Program-made: the position numbers and the translations under genes
From: Duganella qianjiadongensis
GTDB lineage: Bacteria; Pseudomonadota; Gammaproteobacteria; Burkholderiales; Burkholderiaceae_D
Assembly: GCF_009857915.1 (NCBI RefSeq)
Contig: NZ_WWCM01000018.1
Location: 18,356-82,355, forward strand
Direction of reading: 5' to 3'
Length of the DNA: 64,000 nt
The notes under the pieces: model-generated
Database searches by the model: none
The model's input: the letters and a program-made list of their open reading frames with translations, nothing else
What the model was told of the DNA's origin: nothing
Part shown: piece by piece, positions 27,089 to 39,000 of the stretch
Numbering within the stretch: position 1 is the first letter of the stretch
Layout: every line of letters begins with the position of its first letter

Positions 27089-28255
27089 TCAGAAGAAGGT
27101 GATTTCATCGGCGGCAGCGGCGGCCGGGTTGGCTCGGCTGGAGCCGCCATGCACGGCGTGTTCTTCGGCCATGGCATAGGTTTTCTGTAATTCGCGCAGC
27201 AGCGGCTGGGCATCCATAGGTTCGAGTATCTGCGCCGCGTGGTAGCGGTCGCTATGCTCGCGCAGCAGGGCCGGCAGACGTTCGATATTCTGCTGCACGT
27301 GGGCCAGCACCTGGCTGACGCGGTCCTGGAACTGCAGCTGCACCAGCGCTTCGCCCACTTCGCCCTGGATGCCCACACTCTCCTGCTTGAGTTGTTCGGA
27401 GGAGGCCACCAGCGCATCGGTCATACTGCGGAAATCATCGAGCACGCTGTGTATCATGACTTCGGCCGACTGCATGGAACTATTTTCCTGCGCGGCCGTG
27501 CGGTCGGCGGCTTCGCTGGCAGCGAGGATGGCACTGCTGATCAGGCCTACCCGGTTAGCGATGTTTTTGCCGGTCTCGGCCGAACGGCTGGACAGGTGAC
27601 GCACCTCCTGTGCCACGACGGCAAAACCGCGTCCAGCCGGCCCGGCACGTGCCGCTTCGATCGCGGCGTTCAGCGCCAGCAGATTGGTCTGGGCTGCAAT
27701 GCTGGCCACGCCTTCTGCCATGTCGCGCAATTCGCGCGTGAAGCGCTCCAGATCCTTAATCTGCGCCAGCATGGCCTGCTTCGATTCGAATGCCGACTTC
27801 ATCGAGCCGACCACGGAACCCAGCTGGGTCTCGCTGCGGGAAAAAATCTCGGTCATGCCCTGCCCGTCACGGGCATTGTCATGACTGGACACATGCACGG
27901 CCGAGTCGAGCCGGTCCACAATATTGGAGAAGCGTCCGGCCAGATCAGACACAGCTTCTTCCATCTGGCTGCGCGAATTTTCGATATGCCGGCACCAGAC
28001 CGGCAGCACGGCGTCGCTGAAGTCTTGACGCGATTGCAGATAGGTTTCCACACTGGCAGCAGCGCCACCGCCGCTTGCAGTGCCAGACTGTACACGCAGC
28101 ACGCTCCACATGGCCAGCGCCAGCAAAGCTGCGCCCCAAAACACGGTGTACCAGCCCCAGCGCGACCAGCCTGCGGCAATGGTGCCTGCAGCGCCTGCAG
28201 CAGCCAGCGCCAGCGGAATCACAACCCTGCTATCGAAACCAGACTTGGTGCTCAT
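27089..28255 (-). CDS. Membrane-anchored chemoreceptor-like protein without a periplasmic domain
   Basis: About 388 residues from ATG at 28255 (MSTKSGFDSRVV); a longer frame to 28324 has no ribosome-binding site. Two adjacent membrane helices (about residues 12-30 and 37-55) leave almost no periplasmic loop, and no HAMP domain is evident. The signalling tip SIAAQTNLLALNAAIEAARAGPAGRG is intact. The C-terminus ends in DEITFF. It is the first gene of the chemotaxis operon, so it probably senses an internal or membrane signal and works with the CheA here. The upstream 440 bases carry no gene. Confidence 0.88.
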   Translation of the reverse strand: MSTKSGFDSRVVIPLALAAAGAAGTIAAGWSRWGWYTVFWGAALLALAMWSVLRVQSGTASGGGAAASVETYLQSRQDFSDAVLPVWCRHIENSRSQMEEAVSDLAGRFSNIVDRLDSAVHVSSHDNARDGQGMTEIFSRSETQLGSVVGSMKSAFESKQAMLAQIKDLERFTRELRDMAEGVASIAAQTNLLALNAAIEAARAGPAGRGFAVVAQEVRHLSSRSAETGKNIANRVGLISSAILAASEAADRTAAQENSSMQSAEVMIHSVLDDFRSMTDALVASSEQLKQESVGIQGEVGEALVQLQFQDRVSQVLAHVQQNIERLPALLREHSDRYHAAQILEPMDAQPLLRELQKTYAMAEEHAVHGGSSRANPAAAAADEITFF

Positions 28256-28697
28256 TGCTCGTGTCCCCGAGGTTAGCCACAGCTGCTGCTGACTGCGTGT
28301 TGGTTTAGGATACCTGTGGGACAAATGTATCTCAGAAACTATTTCCGCGCCACAAAGTGGCTGGCAAAAGAATCGTCACTGACTGTTAAACAACAGGCGC
28401 TATTTAGTGTATAACTTACAAAATTCTGTAATTCGAGTACAAATTGACCAGCATACAGATCGCGAGTTCCTGAATTGCAACTGTTTTTGACAAGCTCCGG
28501 CTATCTAGTCCGTTCTAGCCCGGTTTTACCTATGAAAATGAAGCGTACTGGCGTCATTCAACTAGTTTAAATCTGAAGTATCTCTCTAATTTTAATTCCG
28601 AAATACAATTAAAATTGCGCTAAAGACCGTAAAAAAGGTTTACACTTTCGGCTTTCCTTCAAGGCCGCCTCGCGCGCCGGAAATCAACGATACCAAC
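28256..28697. other. AT-rich divergent intergenic region (chemotaxis operon / Crp-like gene)
   Basis: This 442-base stretch holds no credible gene and is markedly more AT-rich than the surroundings, especially 28370-28640. It should contain the promoters of both divergent units. No FliA (sigma-28) consensus was found for the chemotaxis operon. A perfect 10-bp inverted repeat lies at 28588-28616. Confidence 0.6.
28588..28616. promoter_or_regulatory. Perfect 10-bp inverted repeat upstream of the Crp-like gene
   Basis: AATTTTAATT (28588-28597) and AATTAAAATT (28607-28616) are exact reverse complements separated by 9 bases. The site is about 80 bases before the regulator start. It may be an autoregulatory operator; it does not match the classical Crp/Fnr half-site. 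Confidence 0.4.
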
Positions 28698-29318
28698 ATG
28701 AGCCAGGCATTCATCGATCACCGCGCGAAATACCGAGACGTCACGTCGCAGCGTTATAAAGTTACACCCGCTATGTACGATGAGGTCACCGCTTTGCTGG
28801 CCCCGCTGGCGACACCCGTTAGTTTCCGCAAAGGCGAGTATCTGCAGCGCATAGGCACCATCGCCCAGAATCTGTACTGGCTGCACAGCGGCGTGGCCCG
28901 TACGGGCTTCATCACGGAAGCGGGCGCCGAAGTCACGCTGCACTTCGTGACCGATGGCGAGCCCGCTGCTTCGCACGATGATCTGCTGCGCGCGCGCGAC
29001 GGCCTGCCGGCCCAGCACTTCGTGATTGCCGAAACCGCCGTGCATGGCTTCAAACTGGACTGGGCAGCCTACACGGCCATGCGTGAAAGCAACAGCATGC
29101 TGCGCGACTATTATCTGAAAGTCTCCGAGTGCAGCATCATGGAGCAGGCCCGCCGCATGTGCATCAACGCTGCGCCGGCGCAGGGCCGTCTGGCCGCCTT
29201 CCGGCGCGAGTATCCGGGTCTGGAGCAACGCATCTCGCAGAAGGTCGTGGCTTCCTTCCTCGGCATTACCCCGCAATACATGTCGCAGCTGCTGCGCAGC
29301 GACGGCATCGACAAATAA
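28698..29318 (+). CDS. Crp/Fnr-family transcriptional regulator
   Basis: About 206 residues. A cyclic-nucleotide-binding beta-roll spans about residues 35-140 (ATPVSFRKGEYLQRIGTIAQNLYWLHSGVARTGF), followed by the long dimerisation helix and a short C-terminal helix-turn-helix (VVASFLGITPQYMSQLLRS). The DNA-binding part lacks the usual full wing, as in the short Crp-like regulators. There are no iron-sulphur cysteines at the N-terminus, so it is not an FNR oxygen sensor of the classical kind. The effector is unknown. A strong bidirectional terminator follows the gene. Confidence 0.82.
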   Translation: MSQAFIDHRAKYRDVTSQRYKVTPAMYDEVTALLAPLATPVSFRKGEYLQRIGTIAQNLYWLHSGVARTGFITEAGAEVTLHFVTDGEPAASHDDLLRARDGLPAQHFVIAETAVHGFKLDWAAYTAMRESNSMLRDYYLKVSECSIMEQARRMCINAAPAQGRLAAFRREYPGLEQRISQKVVASFLGITPQYMSQLLRSDGIDK

Positions 29319-29335
29319 ACGCCACAGATCAAAAA

Positions 29336-29390
29336 CACACGGGGCAGGCGGCGATTTCTCGGGAAATCGCGGCCTGCCCCGTGGCTTTTG
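29336..29390. terminator. Bidirectional intrinsic terminator between Crp-like gene and panD
   Basis: CACGGGGCAGGC (29338-29349) pairs with GCCTGCCCCGTG (29372-29383), and an inner stem GCGATTTC/GAAATCGC (29351-29358 / 29363-29370) closes a 4-base loop, with one mismatch between the stems. It is followed by GCTTTTG on the plus strand and preceded by AAAAA (29331-29335), giving a T-run on the minus strand. Confidence 0.85.
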
Positions 29391-29406
29391 GGCGACAGAC
29401 TGGCTA

Positions 29407-29781
29407 TTAAGCCTTCATGCCCTTGATCTTGTTCTTGTCATCGACGAACACGACTTTCGGTTTGTAGTCCTTGGCCTGCTCTTCCGTCATCGGCGCGTAG
29501 GTGCAGATGATCAGCAGGTCGCCGAGCTGGGCGCGGCGTGCCGCAGCGCCGTTAAGCGAAATTTCGCCCGTGCCGCGCAGGCCCGGAATCGCGTAGGTGG
29601 AGAAGCGTTCACCGTTATTAACGTTGTACAGTTCGATTTTCTCGTTCACCCAGATATCGGCCGCATCCAGCAGGTCCTGATCGATACCGCAAGAACCTTC
29701 GTAGTGCAGGTCAGCCTGGGTTACCGTCACGCGGTGCAGCTTGGAGCGCAGCATAACTCGTTGCATAGACATCTTCTTCAT
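29407..29781 (-). CDS. panD: Aspartate 1-decarboxylase proenzyme
   Basis: About 120 residues. It is pyruvoyl-dependent and makes beta-alanine for pantothenate and coenzyme A synthesis. The self-cleavage site is the Gly-Ser bond in DLHYEGSCGID, where the serine becomes the pyruvoyl group; other conserved segments are RFSTYAIPG and ISLNGAAAR. The frame has three close ATGs (MKKMSMQRVM); the third gives the canonical Ser25 numbering and the second has AAGGA at better spacing. The other pantothenate genes are not in the window. Confidence 0.97.
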   Translation of the reverse strand: MKKMSMQRVMLRSKLHRVTVTQADLHYEGSCGIDQDLLDAADIWVNEKIELYNVNNGERFSTYAIPGLRGTGEISLNGAAARRAQLGDLLIICTYAPMTEEQAKDYKPKVVFVDDKNKIKGMKA

Positions 29782-30030
29782 CCTTCAATTAATAAACTGA
29801 CAAGCTTTACATTGTCTACGGCTGCGCCGGACAACGTGAGGCCGACATCCTACCATTAGCCGCGCTTGGCCGCCCGCTTTCGGCCAGCTTGCGCCCTCTT
29901 TACCGGCCCAAGCGCCGCAATTTGCGCACAATTACCGCACAAATAGACCCTGTAGACACAAGGATTACCCCTGAGCGGAGGAGTTTGTGGCATATTGCTA
30001 ACTAGCAAAAAGACATTCATATAAGCCACA

Positions 30031-31749
30031 ATGCGACTCACCCGACTTTTCACCCTGATCAGCGCCATTCTGGCGCTGCTGGTGTGTGGCGTGCAGGGCC
30101 GTTCGCTGTGGAGTGAATGGCGCCAGTATCAGTCCGCCGAGCGGGGCTTGCAGGCGCTGCAGCTGGTGGAAGCGTCCATGCGGGCTGCGGAAAAACTCTC
30201 GTTCGAACGGGGCCCCAGCAATGCCGTCATGGGCGATGGCTATCCCGCGGCAGCGGCCAAACAGGAACGGCTGCGCAGCGCGCGCAACGATACCAATAAC
30301 GCGCTGCGTCAGTTACAACAGCAACTGGACCAGCGCGACGCCACGGCGGCACTCGATCAGGCTCTGCGCGAAGCCCGCCGCAATGTCGATCAGCTGGCAG
30401 CCCAGCCGCCGGATGGCCGCACGCCAGCCCAGCTCAATAGCGCCGTCGAACGCATGTATGCGCTGGTGCCGCTGGCGCTCGATACCGTCACCGCAGCCAC
30501 GCACGCGTCGGAACAGGCCTATCCGCGCATTACCCGCCTGCTGGTCAAGAGCCGCCTCGCCGTGGAGCTGCGTGAATACGCGGGCCGGCTGGGCTCCACC
30601 CTGACCGTACCGCTGGCGACGGCGCAGCCGCTCACCCGCGAGCAGCAGGAGCGCCTGCAGTTTCTGCGCGGCCGCCTCGAACAGTTACGCCAGCTGATCC
30701 GGATGAACAGCAGCGAAGCCGATCAGGCGCAGGCCGTGCAGGCTGCGCTGGCCCGGATGGATAGCGACTATTTCGCCCGAGGCCAGCAGATCATCAGCGC
30801 AGTGGAACAGGCCAGCAGCAGCCCGCGCGCCAGTGGCGCGCAGCGCTACGGCATGGACACCGCGCAGTTCGCCCAGCGCTATGTGCCCACCATGGCGCCG
30901 ATACTGGCTGTACGCGATGCCCTGCTGCAGGAAGCCCAGTTGCAGGCGCACAGAGAATTCCAGCAGGCCCGCCACGAACTGGGCTGGGCCATGCTCAATG
31001 GCGCTGCCATACTGATGGTGCTGGTCGCGCTGCTGATCATCGTACGGGTACGCGTGGTAGCGCCCCTGCTGCGTGCCACCCGCGCCGTGGTGCGGCTGGG
31101 CAATGGCGATTTCACCGCGCCTTCGCGCATCAGCCGGCGCAAGGATGAAATCGGCGACATGCTGCGCGCGCTGGCTACCCTGCGCGAAAACAGCATGGAG
31201 CGCCAGCGGCTGGAACAGGAGCGCGCCCACCTGATCGAAGAGCTCAAGACCCGCGCCGACACCGACTACCTGACTGGCATCCTTAACCGCCGCGCCTTTG
31301 CTACGGCGGGCAATCTGCGCCTGCGCGGAGCGCGCGAAAAGGATGAATCGCTGGCCGTGATCCTGTTCGATATCGACCACTTCAAATCCGTCAACGACTG
31401 CTATGGCCACGACGCCGGCGATCAGGTGCTGATCCGCATTGCCGAAGTCGTGCGCGCCACTTTGCGCGATGGCGAAATTCTGGCCCGCTACGGTGGCGAG
31501 GAGTTCGTCGTCATGCCGAGTTACTGCGGACTGGAAGCAGCGCGCGCACTGGCCGAACGGCTGCGCGTGGCCATCGAGCAGGAGCCGCTCACGCTTAGCG
31601 ACGGCTACATACTGCGCGTAACGGCGAGCTTCGGCGTCGCCGTGGCGCACGGCCCCCACGCCGCGCTCGATGATCTGTTCCACTCGGCCGATCTGGCGCT
31701 GTACCGCGCCAAGAGCCAGGGCCGCAATCGCGTCGAAACCCAGCTCTGA
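30031..31749 (+). CDS. Membrane-bound GGDEF-domain protein, likely diguanylate cyclase
   Basis: About 572 residues. The first membrane helix is at about residues 7-24, followed by a roughly 290-residue periplasmic helical region with no named domain that I recognise, a second helix at about 318-340 (MLNGAAILMVLVALLIIVRV), a HAMP linker, and a GGDEF domain with the signature ARYGGEEF (GGEEF at 488-492), which is an active-type variant. The inhibitory I-site is RDGE rather than RxxD, so product inhibition may be weak. It should synthesise c-di-GMP in response to a periplasmic or membrane signal. No clear ribosome-binding site precedes the ATG; a TATAAG box 6 bases upstream raises the possibility of a leaderless message. 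Confidence 0.92.
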   Translation: MRLTRLFTLISAILALLVCGVQGRSLWSEWRQYQSAERGLQALQLVEASMRAAEKLSFERGPSNAVMGDGYPAAAAKQERLRSARNDTNNALRQLQQQLDQRDATAALDQALREARRNVDQLAAQPPDGRTPAQLNSAVERMYALVPLALDTVTAATHASEQAYPRITRLLVKSRLAVELREYAGRLGSTLTVPLATAQPLTREQQERLQFLRGRLEQLRQLIRMNSSEADQAQAVQAALARMDSDYFARGQQIISAVEQASSSPRASGAQRYGMDTAQFAQRYVPTMAPILAVRDALLQEAQLQAHREFQQARHELGWAMLNGAAILMVLVALLIIVRVRVVAPLLRATRAVVRLGNGDFTAPSRISRRKDEIGDMLRALATLRENSMERQRLEQERAHLIEELKTRADTDYLTGILNRRAFATAGNLRLRGAREKDESLAVILFDIDHFKSVNDCYGHDAGDQVLIRIAEVVRATLRDGEILARYGGEEFVVMPSYCGLEAARALAERLRVAIEQEPLTLSDGYILRVTASFGVAVAHGPHAALDDLFHSADLALYRAKSQGRNRVETQL

Positions 31750-31756
31750 AACGACA

Positions 31757-31788
31757 GCGGCGCTACTGCCTCATGACAGTAGCGCCGC
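31757..31788. terminator. Strong hairpin between convergent genes
   Basis: GCGGCGCTACTG (31757-31768) pairs with CAGTAGCGCCGC (31777-31788), a perfect 12-bp stem with an 8-base loop. There is no T-run on either side, so it may stop transcription only weakly or protect 3' ends. Confidence 0.5.
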
Positions 31789-31820
31789 CGGGGCTGGCCC
31801 TTCTCTGGCCTTATGCCGGC

Positions 31821-33457
31821 TTACTTCGCCTTAGGTGCCGCAAGCGGCGTGAAATTCAGATCGCGGAAATCGAAGCTGAAATCCGTCTCGGTGGAGACAG
31901 GCGCCATTTTCATGCGTTCGATGGTGGCATCCGGATTGAGTGCAAAACTGACGTAGGCATCGGCATTGAAGTTGCGCTCCTTCCAGCGCACGATGAAGGT
32001 GTCGTGCTGGAAGTGTTCCAGCTCGCCTTCCAGATCGGGCGTGCGGCTAAAGCGCATGATCTGCTTACGGCCTTCGCGGCGGATAGTCACTTTGCCATAC
32101 CACGCATCCTCATACTCGCCTTCGTAGGCGGCCAGCGGCAGCGAAGGGCTGGACCTGGCAGCCCGCGCCGAGCTTTCCTTGCTCTGGCGTTCCAGTTCTT
32201 CCTGATGCGCTGCCGCTTCCTGCTCGGCGTACAGGGTAATCCAGTCGCTGGCCGGCACGTTCAGATACTGGTCCAGTATGCGCCAGTACAGCGCCGCCAT
32301 GGCCGGGCTGTTTTCTGCATTGGTCAGAATCGCAATACCCAGTTTTTCTTCCGGCACCATCAGCACGGTCGAATAGAAGCCCTGCAGCGCCCCGCCATGC
32401 ATGGCGATTTTGCGGCCCTTGTAGTCGCGCAGGCTCAAGCCCAGACCATAGGCGGCAAAATTCGGCTTGGTGGCGGCCAGCGGCGGCTTGGGCGTGCGGA
32501 TGCGCATAGGCGTCTGCTCGCTCCACATTTCGTTCAGCTGTTTGGCGCTAATGAGCTGGCGGCCATCTTCCAGCTTGCCTTCATTGAGCAACATATTCAT
32601 CCAGCGGGCGATATCGCTGGCACTGGTGTTGATGCCGACGGCGCCAATGGCGTTCTCCACCTGCATAGGCTTGACCACGCTGATCTTCTCGTTGATCTTG
32701 CTATGCGGTGCCGAGTAATTGCTGCCCGTGCGCATGGCTTCCACACTGGTGGTGGTTTCCTGCATGCCCAGCGGCGCGAGGATACGCTCGCGCACCGCGG
32801 CGCCCCAAGGCTTGCCGCTCTTCTGCGCGATAATTTTCCCGGCCACGATGTAGAGCAGATTATCGTAGGCGTAGTTGTTACGGAAGCTGGTCGCCGGCTT
32901 CACGTAGCGCAGGCGCGCAATGATCTCGTCGGTGCTGAAACTGGTGGTCGGCCACCACAGCAGATCGCCTGCCCCCAGACCCAGCCCGCTGCGGTGGGTG
33001 AGCAGATCGCGCACCGTCATCACGCCGGTGACATACGAGTCGTACATCTGGAAATCCGGCAGATGTCTGGTGACGGGGTCATCCCACGCCAGCTTGCCAT
33101 CATCGACCAGCTGCGCCAGTGCCGCTGCCGTAAAGGCTTTGGAGTTGGAAGCAATTTCGAACAGCGTGTGGCCATCCACCGGCGTGGCCTCGCCCAGCTT
33201 GCGCACGCCGTAGCCATTAGCTGCCACTACCTTGCCATCCTTGACGATGGCCACGGCCATACCCGGCACATCGAAAGTTTTCAGCACGCGCTGCACATCC
33301 GCAGCAAGGTCGAATGGCGGCACGGGTGCCGCTGTCACGGAAGTTGCAGCGCTGGTGGCTGCAGGCGTATCGGCCGCTGCCTGAGAGTGGGCCAGCGCGT
33401 TGCCGCCCAGCGCCAGCATCACCAGCACGGCGCCCAGAGTAGGAGTAAGTTTCAGCA

Positions 33458-33458
<1 letters not shown>
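31821..33458 (-). CDS. Secreted serine beta-lactamase-fold hydrolase (class C / penicillin-binding type)
   Basis: About 545 residues. A signal peptide (MLKLTPTLGAVLVMLALGGNALA) is followed by the beta-lactamase-related domain, with the catalytic SxxK motif as SNSK at residues 104-107 and the YxN motif as YDN at 198-200. The C-terminal 150 residues form a separate domain of the DUF3471 type (YEGEYEDAWYGKVTI). Such enzymes include D-aminopeptidases, esterases and peptidases; true beta-lactamase activity is unlikely from this architecture but cannot be excluded. It overlaps the M1 aminopeptidase gene by one base (TAATG), so both are probably co-translated and may act on the same peptides in the periplasm. 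Confidence 0.9.
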
Positions 33459-35314
<1,856 letters not shown>

Positions 35315-35477
35315 CCTAAGTGACCTGAGCGCGGCAGAATAGCACAGCCCTGCGCTATTTTAGGCAGGCCGGAACAGCCCTGCCGGGAGTTCATATGTAT
35401 CGCACTTGTAACAGAAGCCTGCGACAGCCCATGTTAAGATGCGCCCCGTCTCACCTTACCATTCAAGCAGATATATC

Positions 35478-36053
35478 ATGGAAGCCTTCCTCATCTCCAG
35501 CGGCATCGTCGCCCTTGCCGAAATCGGTGACAAGACCCAGTTACTGGCCTTCTGTCTGGCCGCGAAATTCCGCCGCCCGCTGCCCATCGTGGCGGCCATC
35601 CTGGTCGCCACCATCGCCAACCATGCGTTTGCAGCCGCCATCGGCAGCTGGATTACCAGCCTACTGGGACCGGACATCCTGCGCTGGGTGCTGGGCGTAT
35701 CCTTTATCGCCATGGCAGTATGGACGCTGATCCCCGATAAGATCGACGAGGATGATATGCCGCTGGCGAAATACGGCGTGTTCCTCACTACGCTGATCGC
35801 CTTCTTCGTTGCCGAGATGGGCGACAAGACGCAGGTGGCAACGGTGGCACTGGCAGCGCGCTATCACAGTCTGGTAGCGGTGGTGTGCGGCACCACCTTG
35901 GGTATGATGCTGGCCAACGTGCCAGCCGTGTATCTGGGCGATAAGATCGCCCACCGCGTTTCGCTGAAGCTGGTGCATGGTATTGCCGCGCTGGTGTTCG
36001 CCATCCTCGGCGTCGCCACGCTGACCGGTGCAGGCGCGGCACTAGGCGCCTGA
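35478..36053 (+). CDS. TMEM165/GDT1 (UPF0016) family transporter, probable manganese exporter
   Basis: About 191 residues and six or seven membrane helices. It has the two inverted hallmark motifs EIGDKTQ (residues 15-21) and EMGDKTQ (113-119), which line the ion path in this family. Bacterial members such as MneA of Vibrio export manganese. The ATG at 35478 gives the family-typical N-terminus MEAFLISSG; the longer frame from 35439 has no support. I saw no yybP-ykoY manganese riboswitch in the 160 bases upstream. Its last 12 bases overlap the end of the convergent glucan synthase gene. Confidence 0.92.
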   Translation: MEAFLISSGIVALAEIGDKTQLLAFCLAAKFRRPLPIVAAILVATIANHAFAAAIGSWITSLLGPDILRWVLGVSFIAMAVWTLIPDKIDEDDMPLAKYGVFLTTLIAFFVAEMGDKTQVATVALAARYHSLVAVVCGTTLGMMLANVPAVYLGDKIAHRVSLKLVHGIAALVFAILGVATLTGAGAALGA

Positions 36054-39000
36054 CGCCGCCCTTGGCATATACACATCGACTGTATGTGTAGCCGGCTGGT
36101 CCTGCAATGCAATCTGCAGGCCGGCCAGCCGCTCCCCATCCTGCACCAGCAGCCAGTCGTCCGACTGGCTGCGCTGCACGCGAATCACATAGCGCGCCGC
36201 ACCATAGCAGTAATCCAGCTCGAAATGGGGCCATGCGGCCGGCATGCGCGGCGACAGCTCCAGCAGATTACCGGTGCGCCGCAGCCCCAGCAGCGATTCC
36301 ACCAGCAGGCGGTACATCCAGCCGGACGACCCCGTGTACCAGCTCCAGCCTCCGCGCCCCACATGGGGCGCCACGGCATACACATCCGCCGTCACCACAT
36401 ACGGCTCCACGCGGTAGCGCTGCATGGCCTGCGGTGTAGCCGTATGCTGCAGCGGATTGATCATGCGCGCCAGTTCCCACGCCAGCTCCGTTTCACCTAG
36501 CCGGGCAAAGGCCATGGCGGTCCAGATGGCGGCATGGGTGTACTGGCCGCCGTTTTCGCGCACGCCCGGCACATAGCCGCGGATATAGCCGGGGTTAGGC
36601 CCCGCCTTATCGAACGGCGGCTGCAGCAGCTGGATAATGCCATCCTCGCGCCGGACCAGCCGCTGGTTCACCTGCGTCATGGCCTCGCGTGCGCGGGCAG
36701 CGTCGGCGGCGCCGGACAGCACGCCCCAGCTCTGCGAAATCGAATCGATCTGGCATTCTTCATTGAGGTGGGAGCCGAGCGGCGAGCCATCGTCGAAATA
36801 GGCGCGCCGGTACCATCTACCATCCCAGCCATGCTGCTCCACGGCGGCGGCCAGCGCACGCGCGTGGGTGCGGCATTCGGCAGCGCAGATGGCATCCTGC
36901 CGCTGCTCGGCTACTTCGGCAAAGCGCTGCAGCACTTCACACTGGAAGAAAGCCAGCCAGATGCTCTCGCCGCGGCCCTGCTCGCCCACCTTGTCCATGC
37001 CGTCGTTCCAGTCGCAGGAACCGATCAGGGGCAGATCATGCTCGCCCAGCCGCCAGCCATGGCGGATGGCGCGCTGGCAGTGTTCGTACAGCGTGCCTTG
37101 CTGCGCCGAGCGCAGGGGCAGGTCGTAATAGGAATCCTCTTCCGGCTTGACGGCACGTCCCTCCAGATAGGGCTGCAATTCATCCAGCACGGCATAGTCG
37201 CCAGTGGCCTGCACATAGCGCGCTGCCGCCAGCGGGAGCCACAGATAGTCGTCCGAACAGTGGGTGCGCACGCCACGGTCGGAAGGCGGGTGCCACCAGT
37301 GCTGCACATCGCCTTCGAGGAACTGGTGCGCCGCGCACAGCAGCAGCTGCTCGCGCAGCAAAGCAGGACGGGTGTGGATGGTTGCCATCGCATCCTGCAG
37401 CTGGTCGCGGAAGCCGAACGCCCCGCCCGATTGGTAATAGCCGCTGCGCGCCCACATGCGGCAGGCGATGGTCTGGTACATCAGCCAGCCGTTGACCAGC
37501 ACGTCGAGCTCCGCTTCCGGTGTGCGGATCTGCACCGCACCCAGCGTGGTCTGCCAGTAGGCCTGCACGGCCGCCAGGGCCTCGTATGCGGCTTCGGCGC
37601 TGCGGTGCTTCTGTACCAGCGTACTGGCATCGGCATTGCGCCGCCCTGCCACGCCGAGCACGAAGACCACTACACGCTCCTGCCCCGGCAGCAGTTCGAC
37701 CGGCACCATCAGCGCTGCACAGGCATCAAGCCCCGCCCCCGTCTTGCCGGACAGGCGCAAGCGGCGCATCGCTGCTGGTGCGGCCAGCGTGCCGTTGCGG
37801 CCTATGAATTCGCTCCGGTCCGCCGTATGGCTACGCAGCGCTGCGTCGCAATTGAAGAAAGCTACCCGCCCCGTGAACTCGGTGTTGTAAGGGTTGCGAG
37901 CGAACAGTGCGCCACTGGGGCCGTCCACTTCCGTCAGCAGATGCATGCCGGACTTGGCGCGCATATCGCCCAGCACCCATTCCACATAGGCCGTCAGCGA
38001 CAGGCGGCGGCTGGTGGCCGACAGGTTTTTGACTCTGAGCAGGGTATAGCGTATCGGCGCATCGATAGCGACGAAGGTAGTCAGCGTGCTGGCGATGCCG
38101 GCCATGTGGTGTTCGAAACTGCTGTAGCCAAAACCGTGGCGGGTGACATAGCGCTCTGCCGACGGCGCCGGCAGCGGCGTGGGCGACCAGAACTGCCCGC
38201 TCTGTTCGTCGCGGATGTAGAACGCTTCGCCGCTGCTGTCGCTGACCGGATCGTTATGCCATGGTGTGAGGCGGAATTCGTGCGCATTCTCATGCCAGCT
38301 ATACGCCTGCCCGCTTTCCGAAATCACGCTGCCGAACTGCGGATTGGCCAGCACATTCGACCACGGCGCGGGGGTGCGTTCGCTGGCACTGCTGACGATC
38401 ACGTATTCGCGCCCATCGGCGCTGAAGCCGCCCATGCCGTTGGCCAGCAGCAGGCCTTGCGGCAGCGGGGTTGCTTCATATGTGGGCGCCGCGCCTGCAT
38501 AGCTTGCAGCGTCTTCCGGCTGCAGCAGCGGCATGCGCAGCCCTGCGGGCACGGCCCGCTTGATCTGTTCGGCCAGCGTGCCGCGCTGGTCGCTCAGTAT
38601 GGCGCGCGCCACGGACTGCAGCAGGACGCGGTCCTCGTTGGCGATCTGGTCTACCAGCCGCACGAAGATGCCGCCGGGCCGGTCGATGGCCTGCGCGTCG
38701 ATGCCGGAAGCGATCAGCCCCATGATCTGGTCATGCAGCAGCTGACGGTAGCCGCTCTGGTCTTCGTACCAGATCACCAGATCCACCACCAGTCCCTTGA
38801 GCCGCCAGTAGGCATGGGCCTGCACCATCTGGCGCGCCAGTTCGATATTGGCAGGGTCGCGGATCTGTAGCAGCACGATGGGCAGGTCGCCCGAAATCGC
38901 ATAAGCCCACAGGCCGGACTGGCCGCGCTGGTTGCGCATCAGGATGGCGGCGTCGGCACGCAGCGAGGCATGCGGATAGATCACCGCATTGGCCAGCCGC

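Noticed and set aside
28534..28572. Twelve-codon open frame beginning ATGAAAATGAAG upstream of the Crp-like gene
   Set aside because: No ribosome-binding site and no sign of a leader-peptide attenuator downstream.
28256..28697. FliA (sigma-28) promoter for the chemotaxis operon
   Set aside because: No TAAA-N15-GCCGATAA type match was found on the minus strand.
29782..30068. Minus-strand open frame of 70 codons upstream of panD
   Set aside because: No ribosome site, unlikely amino-acid composition and overlap with the start of the GGDEF gene.
35315..35477. yybP-ykoY manganese riboswitch before the GDT1-like exporter
   Set aside because: Expected from family context, but the conserved loop sequences were not found in these 160 bases.
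36534..38870. Plus-strand open frame of about 780 codons opposite the glucan synthase
   Set aside because: Antisense shadow in GC-rich DNA; the minus-strand frame has clear GH94 motifs throughout.
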